Assembly (NCBI GenBank): GCA_038534195.1
Contig: JBCAXE010000003.1
Span: forward strand, 62,001-126,000
Reading direction: 5' to 3'
DNA from: JAJFFW01 sp038534195
Lineage (GTDB): Bacteria > Pseudomonadota > Alphaproteobacteria > Caulobacterales > Parvularculaceae
DNA: 64,000 nucleotides
Position numbers and translations under genes: made by a program. Shown here piece by piece: positions 43,614 to 51,566 of this stretch (its first letter is position 1; every line of letters starts with the position of its first letter). Under the pieces are notes generated by a model, which made no database searches, had not been told where the DNA came from, and saw only the letters and a program-made list of their open reading frames with translations.

Positions 43614-44648
43614 ATGCAGCCGAATGCGGGTCACGGCGATTTGCGAACAAGCCAGCGCGGCGGCGCGGTGAAATCGATCATCCTATTTTTGCTTTTCCTT
43701 GGCGTTGTCGCGGGCATCGCGCTCGGGGCCGGAGGCTATTTCGCCTACAAGGAAGCAACCCGGCCGGGACCACTCGCTGAGGACGCAGTGGTGATGCTTG
43801 AGACCGGGACGACCGTTTCGGGCATCGCCGATATTTTGGGCGAAGCTGGCGTTATTCGGCATACGGCGCTTTTCGAGGCCGCGGTCCGCGCGCGCAAGGC
43901 AGGCGGCGCGTTAAAGGCGGGCGAATACAGAATTCCGGCCGGCGCCAGCGTCATGGAAGTGATTGACCTTCTCGTGGAAGGCAAAAGCATTCTCCACTAC
44001 TTCACAGCGCCGGAAGGACGTACCACGGCGCAAATTCTTCGTTTACTGGAAGAGGACGCCGTCCTGACCGGCGACATCACTTTGGCCCCCAATGAGGGCG
44101 AGCTATTACCGGAAACATATGCACTGACGCGCGGGGAAAGCCGCGACGATATCATTCGCCGGATGATCAAGGCGCAGGACGAGACAATTGATGCGCTCTG
44201 GGACGGCCGGGCGTTAGAGTTGCCCATATCGACGCCGGAAGAAGCAATTATTCTCGCCTCTATTGTCGAACGCGAGACTGGCCTCGCCGCAGAGCGCCCG
44301 CGCATCGCGGCGGTGTTTATCAACAGGCTCAAAAAGGGCATGCGTCTTGAGTCCGACCCCACGATAATTTACGGGCTGACAAAGGGCGAGCCGTTGGGAC
44401 GCGGGTTGCGTGTGAGCGAATTGCGTAAGGAAACGCCCTACAACACCTATGTGATCCGAGGCTTGCCGCCGACGCCGATTGCGAACCCCGGCAAGGACGC
44501 GATTGCGGCGGTCCTGAATCCGGCTGAGACCGATGAGATCTTTTTTGTCGCCGACGGCACCGGGGGGCATGTGTTCGCGTCTACACTCCGTGAGCATAAT
44601 CAAAATGTCGCCCAATGGCGCCGCATCGAACGCGAGCGTCAGCAATAG
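43614..44648 (+). CDS. mltG: Endolytic murein transglycosylase MltG
   Basis: 344 residues, one N-terminal membrane helix (IILFLLFLGVVAGIALGAGGYFAY), a LysM-like region, then the YceG/MltG core: ILASIVERETGLAAERPRIAAVFINRLKKGMRLESDPTIIYGL with the catalytic glutamate in ERE. It cuts nascent glycan strands and sets their length. GGGAG precedes the ATG. Its stop overlaps the yicC start by 1 bp (TAGTG). Confidence 0.95.
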   Translation: MQPNAGHGDLRTSQRGGAVKSIILFLLFLGVVAGIALGAGGYFAYKEATRPGPLAEDAVVMLETGTTVSGIADILGEAGVIRHTALFEAAVRARKAGGALKAGEYRIPAGASVMEVIDLLVEGKSILHYFTAPEGRTTAQILRLLEEDAVLTGDITLAPNEGELLPETYALTRGESRDDIIRRMIKAQDETIDALWDGRALELPISTPEEAIILASIVERETGLAAERPRIAAVFINRLKKGMRLESDPTIIYGLTKGEPLGRGLRVSELRKETPYNTYVIRGLPPTPIANPGKDAIAAVLNPAETDEIFFVADGTGGHVFASTLREHNQNVAQWRRIERERQQ

Positions 44649-45547
44649 TGACGCCGGGCGCCGCATCCGTTTCATCAATGACCGGTTTCGCACGCATGGA
44701 CGGCGAGCACGCCGAGATGCGCTGGAGCTGGGAGATAAAGAGCGTCAATAGTCGCGGTCTGGAGACGCGCTTTCGGCTACCGACCGGGTTCGATTTTCTC
44801 GAACCCCGTCTGAAGAAGCGCCTGGCCGGGAAAATCGCGCGCGGCTCGGTGAATGTCTCGTTGACCTTGCGCTCGGCAAAAAGCGCAACGCTTGTTTCCG
44901 TCAATGAAACCGTCCTCGACCAAATCCTCCCGTTGATCGATAAGATCGGTCTGCGCATCGATTGCGAAAAGCCGCGTGCGGAAAATATCCTGAATGTGCG
45001 CGGGGTCCTCGATATGATCGAACCGGCGCCTGACGAGCAGGAACAAGCGGCGCTCGGCGACGCGATGACGTCGAGCTTTGACGCCGCGGTGGACGGTCTG
45101 AAAGCGTCACGGGCGGAAGAGGGCGCGGCGATGGGCGCTGTGCTTGCGGGGCTTGTGGATGAGACCGAGCGTCTTGCGGGCGCTGCGCGCGCAAGCGATG
45201 AGGCGAGCCTGCCCGCGATCCGCGACAAGCTCTCCGCCCAGTTGCAAGAACTTGGCGTTGACAGCGCTGTGGCTGAGGAACGCCTGGCGCAGGAAGCAGC
45301 GCTATTGGCCGTTAAAGCCGATATCCGAGAAGAGCTCGACCGGCTTGACGCACATGTGGCGTCGGCGCGCACTCTCCTTGCGGGCGACGGCCCCGTTGGC
45401 CGGAAACTCGATTTTCTGACGCAGGAATTTAACCGCGAAGCAAACACCTTGTGCTCCAAAGCCCCGACCATGGCGTTGAAGCAGATGGGACTCGATCTAA
45501 AGTCCGTTATCGATCAAATGCGCGAGCAGGTTCAAAATGTTGAGTAA
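44648..45547 (+). CDS. yicC: YicC family endoribonuclease
   Basis: 299 residues from the GTG at 44648, which overlaps the mltG stop; MTGFARMDGEH from an ATG at 44678 is the alternative. The family start SMTGFAR and WEIKSVNSRGLETRFRLP are present, as is the conserved C-terminus LDFLTQEFNREANTLCSKAPTMALKQMGLDLKSVIDQMREQVQNVE. YicC proteins are linked to RNA cleavage and stationary-phase growth. Between mltG and gmk, its usual place. Confidence 0.94.
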   Translation: MTPGAASVSSMTGFARMDGEHAEMRWSWEIKSVNSRGLETRFRLPTGFDFLEPRLKKRLAGKIARGSVNVSLTLRSAKSATLVSVNETVLDQILPLIDKIGLRIDCEKPRAENILNVRGVLDMIEPAPDEQEQAALGDAMTSSFDAAVDGLKASRAEEGAAMGAVLAGLVDETERLAGAARASDEASLPAIRDKLSAQLQELGVDSAVAEERLAQEAALLAVKADIREELDRLDAHVASARTLLAGDGPVGRKLDFLTQEFNREANTLCSKAPTMALKQMGLDLKSVIDQMREQVQNVE

Positions 45548-45571
45548 AGTCATGCAGCGCGAGGCGGGACC

Positions 45572-46216
45572 ATGTTAGGCGGCGATCTGAAAGTCGCCCG
45601 GCGGGGCCTCATGTTCATCCTCTCCAGCCCCTCCGGGGCAGGGAAAACGACGCTCGCCGACAGGTTATTGCAAAAAGACGGCGAAATGGTGCTCTCGATC
45701 TCCGCGACCACGCGCGAGCGCCGTCCCGGTGAGGCCCATGGGCAGGATTACTTCTTCGTCTCGGAAGAAGAGTTTGAACGCATGCGCGACAATGACGAAT
45801 TCCTCGAATGGGCGAATGTCTTTGGAAATTATTACGGCACGCCGCGCGCCATGGTCGAAGAAACGCTTCGTCAGGGTAAGGATGTTCTGTTTGACATTGA
45901 CTGGCAGGGCGCCCAACAGCTTGACGAAGTGGCCGGCGAGGATGTGGTGAAGGTGTTTATCCTGCCGCCCTCACGCGAAGAGTTGGAGCGCCGGTTGCGC
46001 AAGCGCGCGCAAGATCCGGAGGAAATCGTCCAGAAACGCATGGCGAAAGCTGACGCGGAAATGTCCCACTGGGCTGAATATGACTATGTCATCGTCAATT
46101 ACGATCTCGACGAGTCCGAAGAGCTTTTGCGGTCGATCCTCTTCGGCGAACGCCTTAAGCGCCGCCGTCAGGTCGGGCTGTCGAAGATCGTCAAGGATAT
46201 GACCTCGGACGAATAG
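45572..46216 (+). CDS. gmk: Guanylate kinase
   Basis: 214 residues. P-loop FILSSPSGAGKTTLADRLL, GMP-binding SISATTRERRPGEAHGQDYFFVSEEEF and the lid-region IFILPPS... REELERRL. Converts GMP to GDP. Last gene of the fabD-to-gmk run; convergent with the rhodanese pair. Confidence 0.97.
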   Translation: MLGGDLKVARRGLMFILSSPSGAGKTTLADRLLQKDGEMVLSISATTRERRPGEAHGQDYFFVSEEEFERMRDNDEFLEWANVFGNYYGTPRAMVEETLRQGKDVLFDIDWQGAQQLDEVAGEDVVKVFILPPSREELERRLRKRAQDPEEIVQKRMAKADAEMSHWAEYDYVIVNYDLDESEELLRSILFGERLKRRRQVGLSKIVKDMTSDE

Positions 46217-46230
46217 GCGCTTGCGACGAT

Positions 46231-46674
46231 CTAACGTTCACGCGTTACGGGCAGTCCGGCCTTTTTCCAGCCGTCAAAACCGGCGTCCATGTGAATGATT
46301 TTTGTGAAGCCGAGTTTTTTCATCTGCGGCACGGCGCGACCGCTGCGATGGCCTGATTTGCAGTGGACGAGCCATGATGCGTTGCGGTCGAGCGCGGCGA
46401 GTTTCTTCTTCAGGTTTAGTGAGAAGTAATTGATCTGTATCGCGCCGTCGATGTGGCCGCGATTAAATTCTGGCCGGGTGCGCAAGTCGAGCACTCTGAT
46501 CGACGGATCGTCAGCCAGGAGTTGCGCCGCTTCGCGTGGGCTAACATGAAGAACGCCCTTTTTCACAACGCCAACATCCGAAGGCGGGCTCGCATCCTGC
46601 GCTACGGCGACCCCAAGCGTCGATCCGACAATCATGACGAAGACAAGTAGAAGGCGGTTCGCTCTATTGCGCAT
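46231..46674 (-). CDS. Exported single-domain rhodanese
   Basis: 147 residues with a signal peptide (LLLVFVMIVGSTLGVAVAQ). Rhodanese fold with RVLDLRTRPEFNRGHIDGAIQINYFS and the catalytic cysteine in WLVHCKSGHRSGRA. Periplasmic sulfurtransferase of unknown acceptor. Closely similar along its length to the upstream rhodanese gene, which it overlaps by 11 bp: a tandem duplication. Confidence 0.9.
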   Translation of the reverse strand: MRNRANRLLLVFVMIVGSTLGVAVAQDASPPSDVGVVKKGVLHVSPREAAQLLADDPSIRVLDLRTRPEFNRGHIDGAIQINYFSLNLKKKLAALDRNASWLVHCKSGHRSGRAVPQMKKLGFTKIIHMDAGFDGWKKAGLPVTRER

Positions 46675-47125
46675 TGTCGTCGCTCGCTATGGGCAGGGCC
46701 GCCGCGCGCCAGCCATTAAAGCCGGCGGTGAGGTGAGAAACGTTCGTAAAGCCAAGTTTCTTAAATGACTTGAGGCTCCTTCCGCTGCGCCCGCCGCTAC
46801 GGCAATGGAGCACGTAGGCGGCGTTCTTATCGAGAGCGGCGAGTTGTTCTTCAAAATCCGCATCATAGAAGTTGATATTGAGCGCGCCGGCGATGTGCCC
46901 TACGGCGAATTCTTCAGGCGTTCGGATGTCGAGAACCTTCACGCCCGCGTCAGCGGCGAGGAGGGCGGCGGCGGCTTCCGGCGCCACGTCGCGGATGGCG
47001 GCGTTGACGGTTTCAGCGGCGGCGCTCGCGGGTTCACTGGCCTTGTCAGCGGTGACGGCCTTCTCCGCGCACGCGGCGCTAAAGAGAAGACTTGTACTCA
47101 ACAAGACAGATAGAATTCGCATCAT
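46664..47125 (-). CDS. Rhodanese-domain lipoprotein
   Basis: 153 residues, lipobox SLLFSAACAEK. Rhodanese core: VKVLDIRTPEEFAVGHIAGALNINFYDADFEEQLAALDKNA, catalytic cysteine in YVLHCRSGGRSGRS, and KLGFTNVSHLTAGFNGW. Pairs with the soluble-looking copy that follows; one is probably membrane anchored and the other free in the periplasm. Substrate unknown. Confidence 0.9.
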   Translation of the reverse strand: MMRILSVLLSTSLLFSAACAEKAVTADKASEPASAAAETVNAAIRDVAPEAAAALLAADAGVKVLDIRTPEEFAVGHIAGALNINFYDADFEEQLAALDKNAAYVLHCRSGGRSGRSLKSFKKLGFTNVSHLTAGFNGWRAAALPIASDDNAQ

Positions 47126-47214
47126 GGCGCGCCTCCTTCGTGGGTCAGCCGAATTCCTATCGCATCATTTCTCCGCGTGTATGTGACTTGATCACGCGGT
47201 ATGCAATGTCGGCT

Positions 47215-48051
47215 TTATAACAGGCCCAGCGACTTAAAGCTTGCCTGGTGTTTGTGCCCGATAATCAAATGATCGTGCACGCGAATGCCGAGGGCTTTGG
47301 CGGCGGTGACGATTTGATTGGTCATATCGATGTCCGCGCGCGACGGGGTCGGGTCGCCGGAAGGATGGTTATGGACAAGGATGATCGCTGACGCCCCAAG
47401 CTCCAGGGCGCGCTTGACGACCTCGCGCGGATAGACGGGCGTATGGTCCACCGTGCCGCGTTGCTGGACTTCGTCAGCGATAAGAATATTTTTCTTGTCC
47501 AGAAACAGAATCCGAAACAGTTCGATTTTTTCGTCCGCCTGCGCCGATCGGCAATAGGAGAGGAGCGCGTCCCACGAGGAAATAACGGGCCGGTTCAACA
47601 CCCGTTCCTGACCGAGTTTTATGGACGCAGCCTGGACGATCTTGAGATCCGTCGCCACCGCCTCAGAGACGCCTTTGACTTCCATGAGCCGCTCCGGCGG
47701 CGCGGCCAGCGTCTCGGCGAAGCCGCCGAACTTTGCGATGAGTTCTTTCGCAAGCGGCTTGACGTCGCGGCGGGGGATGGCGCGGAAGAGGATCAATTCC
47801 AGCAATTCGTAATCCTGAACGCCGTCTATTCCTGCCTTGGAAAAACGCGCCCGCAAACGCTCACGGTGTCCCGCTGCGTGATGAGCTCCGTTGGAACGGC
47901 CCTCGTTCCTGTCTGAGCTTCTGAGAGATGGCGCCGGCTTGTCGATGCTGTTTGTCGCTCCTAGCCGGCGCCCATGCTTCTGGCGAATTCTGCGGCGCGC
48001 TTTTTCAATTCGTCGGGCGCTACTTCTTCGATCTGCTGACCGAATGTCCAC
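47215..48051 (-). CDS. radC: RadC/JAMM-domain DNA repair-like protein
   Basis: About 278 residues if begun at GTG 48051. HRERLRARFSKAG and DYELLELILFRAIPRRDV (helix-hairpin-helix region), then the JAMM metal site LVHNHPSGDPTPSRADIDMT. No ATG, GTG or TTG occurs between 48051 and the conserved GHRERL, and the 48051 start overlaps the VOC gene by 91 bp without a ribosome binding site. An AGGAG follows the VOC stop, so the real start may be a rare codon such as ATC. RadC function in repair is disputed. Confidence 0.85.
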   Translation of the reverse strand: MDIRSADRRSSARRIEKARRRIRQKHGRRLGATNSIDKPAPSLRSSDRNEGRSNGAHHAAGHRERLRARFSKAGIDGVQDYELLELILFRAIPRRDVKPLAKELIAKFGGFAETLAAPPERLMEVKGVSEAVATDLKIVQAASIKLGQERVLNRPVISSWDALLSYCRSAQADEKIELFRILFLDKKNILIADEVQQRGTVDHTPVYPREVVKRALELGASAIILVHNHPSGDPTPSRADIDMTNQIVTAAKALGIRVHDHLIIGHKHQASFKSLGLL

Positions 48052-48407
48052 CGAAAGCCGTAAGGATCACGGACAGCGGCGTTGCGATCGCCCCAGAATT
48101 GATCCGAGGGCTCGAACACGGATGCCATGCCGTTATCGATCGCCTGCTGGTATGCTGCGTCAGCGTCATCGACGTAGAGCATGAAGTTCACCGGCGAAAT
48201 CCCCTCATGGGCTTCGGCCATGCCGGGCCATTCGCCTGCGATCATGATCGTTTCGCCATTGATCGACATTTCCGCGTGCATAACAGAATCGCCCGGTCCG
48301 TCCATGATCATGGTGGTTTCGGCGTTGGGCAGGGCTTTTTCGTAAAACGCCATGGCGGCGCGCGGGTCCTTGACTGTCAGATAGCTGATGAATTTCGAGT
48401 TACCCAT
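47961..48407 (-). CDS. VOC family (PhnB/glyoxalase-like) protein
   Basis: 148 residues. KFISYLTVKDPRAAMAFYEKALP, a repeated beta-alpha pattern with NFMLYVDDADAAYQQAIDNG, and WGDRNAAVRDPYGFRWTFGQQIEEV are typical of the 3-demethylubiquinone/PhnB-like VOC subfamily. Reaction unknown. Lies between map and radC on the minus strand. Confidence 0.9.
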   Translation of the reverse strand: MGNSKFISYLTVKDPRAAMAFYEKALPNAETTMIMDGPGDSVMHAEMSINGETIMIAGEWPGMAEAHEGISPVNFMLYVDDADAAYQQAIDNGMASVFEPSDQFWGDRNAAVRDPYGFRWTFGQQIEEVAPDELKKRAAEFARSMGAG

Positions 48408-48430
48408 GACGCTCTCCCTTTTCGTTCACC

Positions 48431-49261
48431 CTATGAATAGGGCGGGTGATCAAGTCCCTTCGGCGACTTCGTGAAGATCTCAACGCCTTCTTCGGTGACG
48501 CCGACTGAATGCTCGAATTGTGCCGAAAGGGATTTATCGCGCGAAACGGCGGTCCATCCGTCTTTCAGAAGTTTCACGTCGGGTTTGCCTTCGTTGATCA
48601 TAGGCTCGACGGTGAAAAACATACCCGCTTTGAGTTCCGTCTTCGGGGCAGTGTGAGATCCCAGAAACTTGTCGCGATATTCCGCATAATGAACGACGTT
48701 CGGCGCATCGTGGAACACGCGGCCGAGCCCATGGCCGCAGAAATCACGCACCACGGAAAATCCTTCATTTTCCGCATGGGTCTGAATGGCCTTGCCAATA
48801 TCGTAAAGGGTGGCGCCGGGCTTGATCGTCTCAATACCGCGCATCATTGCTTCATAAGTCGTGTCGACGAGGCGTTTGGCTTTGACCTTGGGCTCGCCGG
48901 CGTAATACATGCGGCTTGTGTCGCCATGCCAGCCGTCGACAATGACGGTGACGTCGATATTCATGATGTCGCCGGCCTTTAAGGGTTTCGGGGCCGGAAT
49001 GCCGTGACAGATCACATGGTTCAGCGAAATGCAGGATGCATGGCGGTAGCCGCGATAGCCGATCGTCGCCGAAAGGGCGCCATGGTCGAAGACGAACTCG
49101 CGGATGCGGTCGTCGATCGCTTCTGTCGTGACGCCGGGCTCGACAATTTCCGTCACCATATCGAGGCATGAGGCCGCGAGCTGTCCCGCTTTGCGCATGC
49201 CTGCGAAATCTTCGGGCTTATGGATCTTGATGTCGCCGGTTCTGATCGTTTCCGTGTCCAC
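48431..49261 (-). CDS. map: Methionine aminopeptidase, type I
   Basis: 276 residues from GTG 49261; AGGA sits 8 bp upstream. Pita-bread fold with metal ligands in NIDVTVIVDGWHGDTSRMYY (two aspartates), CGHGLGRVFHDAPNVVHY (His), FTVEPMINEG (Glu) and QFEHSVGVTEEGVEIFT (Glu). Removes initiator methionine from new proteins. 12 bp after sfsA in a minus-strand run sfsA-map-VOC-radC. Confidence 0.96.
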   Translation of the reverse strand: MDTETIRTGDIKIHKPEDFAGMRKAGQLAASCLDMVTEIVEPGVTTEAIDDRIREFVFDHGALSATIGYRGYRHASCISLNHVICHGIPAPKPLKAGDIMNIDVTVIVDGWHGDTSRMYYAGEPKVKAKRLVDTTYEAMMRGIETIKPGATLYDIGKAIQTHAENEGFSVVRDFCGHGLGRVFHDAPNVVHYAEYRDKFLGSHTAPKTELKAGMFFTVEPMINEGKPDVKLLKDGWTAVSRDKSLSAQFEHSVGVTEEGVEIFTKSPKGLDHPPYS

Positions 49262-49273
49262 GGGGTAATCCTG

Positions 49274-49981
49274 TTATTCGAGTATAATGGGCAGCGCGCG
49301 CCGCAAGCGCACACCGCTCGTTGTTACATCGCAATCATAACACAAGGTTTCAACGCCTGCACCAACCGCCGCGTGCAACGCGCGCGCGTAGGTGGGATCA
49401 AGGTCGGCGGCGGGGGACAGCGCCTCGCAATCGCTCCTTTGCACAATATAGAGCATCACCGCGCGCGCGCCCTCGGCCACCATGGCGGCAAGCTCCGAAA
49501 GGTGCTTGGCGCCGCGGCTTGTCACCGAATCCGGGAATTCGGCGAGGCCGGCGGTGCGCATCAGGTGAACATTCTTGATTTCAACGTAACAGGGGCGCTC
49601 ATCCTCCCCGTCTTCCAGCAGAATGTCGATCCGGCTTTTTTCACCATATTTGACCTCGCGCCGCAGGGACCCATACCCGCCGAGTTCGCTGATCGCGCCA
49701 TTCTCGATCGCCTCAGCGCCGATTTTGTTGGGATTGTTGGTGTTGATCGCCACGAGGCCGCCGTCCACTTCCACGAGCTCCCACGAATAGGGCAGCTTTC
49801 GCGTCTTGCTTTCGCTCTTCGAAACCCAGACCGGCGCGTCCGGCGGCGCGACGCCCATCATGGAGCCGGGATTGGCGCAATGAGCGGTGACCGCTTCGCC
49901 TGTGTCGAGGACAATATCGGCGAGGAACCGCTTGTAGCGTTTGACAAGCCGGCCTGTTTGGAGAGTGGAGGGAAATTGCAT
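49274..49981 (-). CDS. sfsA: SfsA family DNA-binding/nuclease-like protein
   Basis: 235 residues. Begins LQTGRLVKRYKRFLADIVLDTGEAVTAHCANPGSMMGV, with RIDILLEDGEDERPCYVEIKNVHLM (the PD-(D/E)xK-like core) and SRGAKHLSELAAMVAEGARAVMLYIVQRSD. These match SfsA, known as sugar fermentation stimulation protein and a possible nuclease. First gene of the unit with map. Confidence 0.95.
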   Translation of the reverse strand: MQFPSTLQTGRLVKRYKRFLADIVLDTGEAVTAHCANPGSMMGVAPPDAPVWVSKSESKTRKLPYSWELVEVDGGLVAINTNNPNKIGAEAIENGAISELGGYGSLRREVKYGEKSRIDILLEDGEDERPCYVEIKNVHLMRTAGLAEFPDSVTSRGAKHLSELAAMVAEGARAVMLYIVQRSDCEALSPAADLDPTYARALHAAVGAGVETLCYDCDVTTSGVRLRRALPIILE

Positions 49982-50021
49982 CGGAACGCCCTAGATCGGC
50001 GCGCCTTTAAGATCAACCAAT

Positions 50022-50077
50022 CGTTAACCCTGCTTGTTACCAAATTCCTAAAAAAGTCATTCTAACCCTACCATGTT
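50022..50077 (+). promoter_or_regulatory. Conserved leader, copy 1, of tandem TadG-like genes
   Basis: The 56 bp from CGTTAAC to the start codon align without gaps to 51511-51566 before the second paralog. Shared blocks are CGTTAAC, then TTACCAAATT after 9 bases, then TTCTAA. Probably a common promoter or regulator site kept after duplication. Which factor binds is unknown. Confidence 0.55.
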
Positions 50078-51346
50078 ATGTCTGTTAATCGACCGTTTAT
50101 TGGCGAACGCAGTTTTGCGGGAAACGAGCGCGGCAATGTCGCGCTGTTGTTCGCGATCGTCGCGCCGTTGCTGTTGGCGTTCGTTGGCGCCGGCGTTGAT
50201 TACGGACGCTATTACCAAACGCGCGCCGCGCTTCAGAACATTGCGGACAAATCCGCGCTCATCGGTGCGCGTCAATACGCGATCACGCAGCCTGGTGCGA
50301 GTCTGCCGTCGGTAATCGCAAAGCAGGAAGCCGATAACGGCATTGGAGATGAGCCAATTGTCGCCGGCGCGATAGCGTCTGCGACTGACGACAGCACGAA
50401 TGCCAGCGTGACGGTGTCGCTTACCCATTCTTTCAAGCCGACGCTTTTTGTATCGATGTTTAAATCTCCCATTGATTTAGCTGTCGACGCCACAGCCCAA
50501 TCGCTCGGCAGCGCAAATATCTGCGTTATCGCGCTTGAGACTGGATCTGACAGAGCGTTGTTATTGCAGAAGGACGCGCGATTAACAGGCGCAAATTGCG
50601 CGATCTACTCGAACTCGGTGGGCGTCAACAGTCTCGTTTCAAAAGACCGGGCGCTGCTATCGAGCGTCTTAAATTGCACATCCGGAGGCTATGACGGCGA
50701 CCTGTCGAACTATTCGCCAGCGCCGCTGACCGATTGTCCTCAAAAGGAAAACCCGCTCACGGATCGCGTCGGTCCCACCGTTGGGGCATGTGATCACAAC
50801 AAACTGCAAATTGACGACGCGATGCAGACTTTGTTTCCTGGCGTTTATTGCGGCGGCCTTTCGATCAAGGGAAATTCCAAGGTCGTTTTTAGTCCCGGCA
50901 CGTATGTCATTAAGGATGGTGTTTTTCTCGTCGACGATACGTCATCGATCGAAGGCGTCAACGTTGGCTTCTATTTTACGGGCAAGGCTGCGAAGATGAA
51001 ATTCACGCGCGATACGTCAGTCTCGTTGACTGCGCCGACGACAGGCCAAATGGCGGGGCTCCTTATTCTGGAAGATGATTCAGGAAACGAAGGTGCGCGC
51101 GTATTCGAAGTCTCCAGCAACGATGCGAAAACGCTTGTGGGTACGGTATACCTACCTAAGGGGCGTTTTTATGCTGCTGCGCAGGAGGAAGTCGCGGCGG
51201 AGTCGGCCTATACGGCGATCATCGCGCGCCGCATCGAATTGGACTCGTCGGTCAATCTTGTCCTGAACTCCAATTACAAAGCGACGGACGTGCCCGTGCC
51301 GGTGGGGATCGGCGGCGGCGTGGCCGAGGTTTTCCTGCGCGATTAA
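50078..51346 (+). CDS. TadE/G-like pilus assembly family protein
   Basis: 422 residues. The N-terminal membrane segment GNVALLFAIVAPLLLAFVGAGVDYGRYYQTRAALQNIADKSAL is the TadE/G-like motif (PF13400 type), with the region after it resembling processed pseudopilin-like tails. The large C-terminal part has PGVYCGGLSIKGNSKVVFSPGTYVIKDG-type beta repeats ending SAYTAIIARRIEL...VFLRD. Flp/Tad pilus role is inferred; no tad cluster is adjacent. It is a paralog of the next gene. Confidence 0.85.
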   Translation: MSVNRPFIGERSFAGNERGNVALLFAIVAPLLLAFVGAGVDYGRYYQTRAALQNIADKSALIGARQYAITQPGASLPSVIAKQEADNGIGDEPIVAGAIASATDDSTNASVTVSLTHSFKPTLFVSMFKSPIDLAVDATAQSLGSANICVIALETGSDRALLLQKDARLTGANCAIYSNSVGVNSLVSKDRALLSSVLNCTSGGYDGDLSNYSPAPLTDCPQKENPLTDRVGPTVGACDHNKLQIDDAMQTLFPGVYCGGLSIKGNSKVVFSPGTYVIKDGVFLVDDTSSIEGVNVGFYFTGKAAKMKFTRDTSVSLTAPTTGQMAGLLILEDDSGNEGARVFEVSSNDAKTLVGTVYLPKGRFYAAAQEEVAAESAYTAIIARRIELDSSVNLVLNSNYKATDVPVPVGIGGGVAEVFLRD

Positions 51347-51510
51347 TCACATCTTGACCCCAATAGGTTTCGCTGGCGACAGCGCCCGCTCCTTGGCGTA
51401 ATCGGCGCAAGATGATCGTTTCCATATTTTTTGCGCATATTCTACCGGGAGCGAATGGCGACCTGGTCAATAAGGCGCGCCCACTGACGGTCGGCGCCTT
51501 ACTTCGCGGC

Positions 51511-51566
51511 CGTTAACGCTCTTTCTTACCAAATTGATAATGTAGTTGTTCTAATCCGAATGAACT
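51511..51566 (+). promoter_or_regulatory. Conserved leader, copy 2, of tandem TadG-like genes
   Basis: Gapless partner of 50022-50077, with the same CGTTAAC, TTACCAAATT and TTCTAA blocks at identical distances from the start codon. This fixes the start of the second gene at ATG 51567. Upstream, AAGGCGC (51472-51478) and GCGCCTT (51494-51500) form a weak inverted repeat without a T run. Confidence 0.55.

Noticed and set aside
50022..50041. Possible CtrA box in the TadG-like leaders
   Set aside because: TTAAC and TTACC are separated by 8 bases and the second half is TTACC, not TTAAC; it does not fit TTAA-N7-TTAAC.
49220..50065. Plus-strand frame of 281 codons opposite sfsA and map
   Set aside because: Antisense to two well-supported genes.
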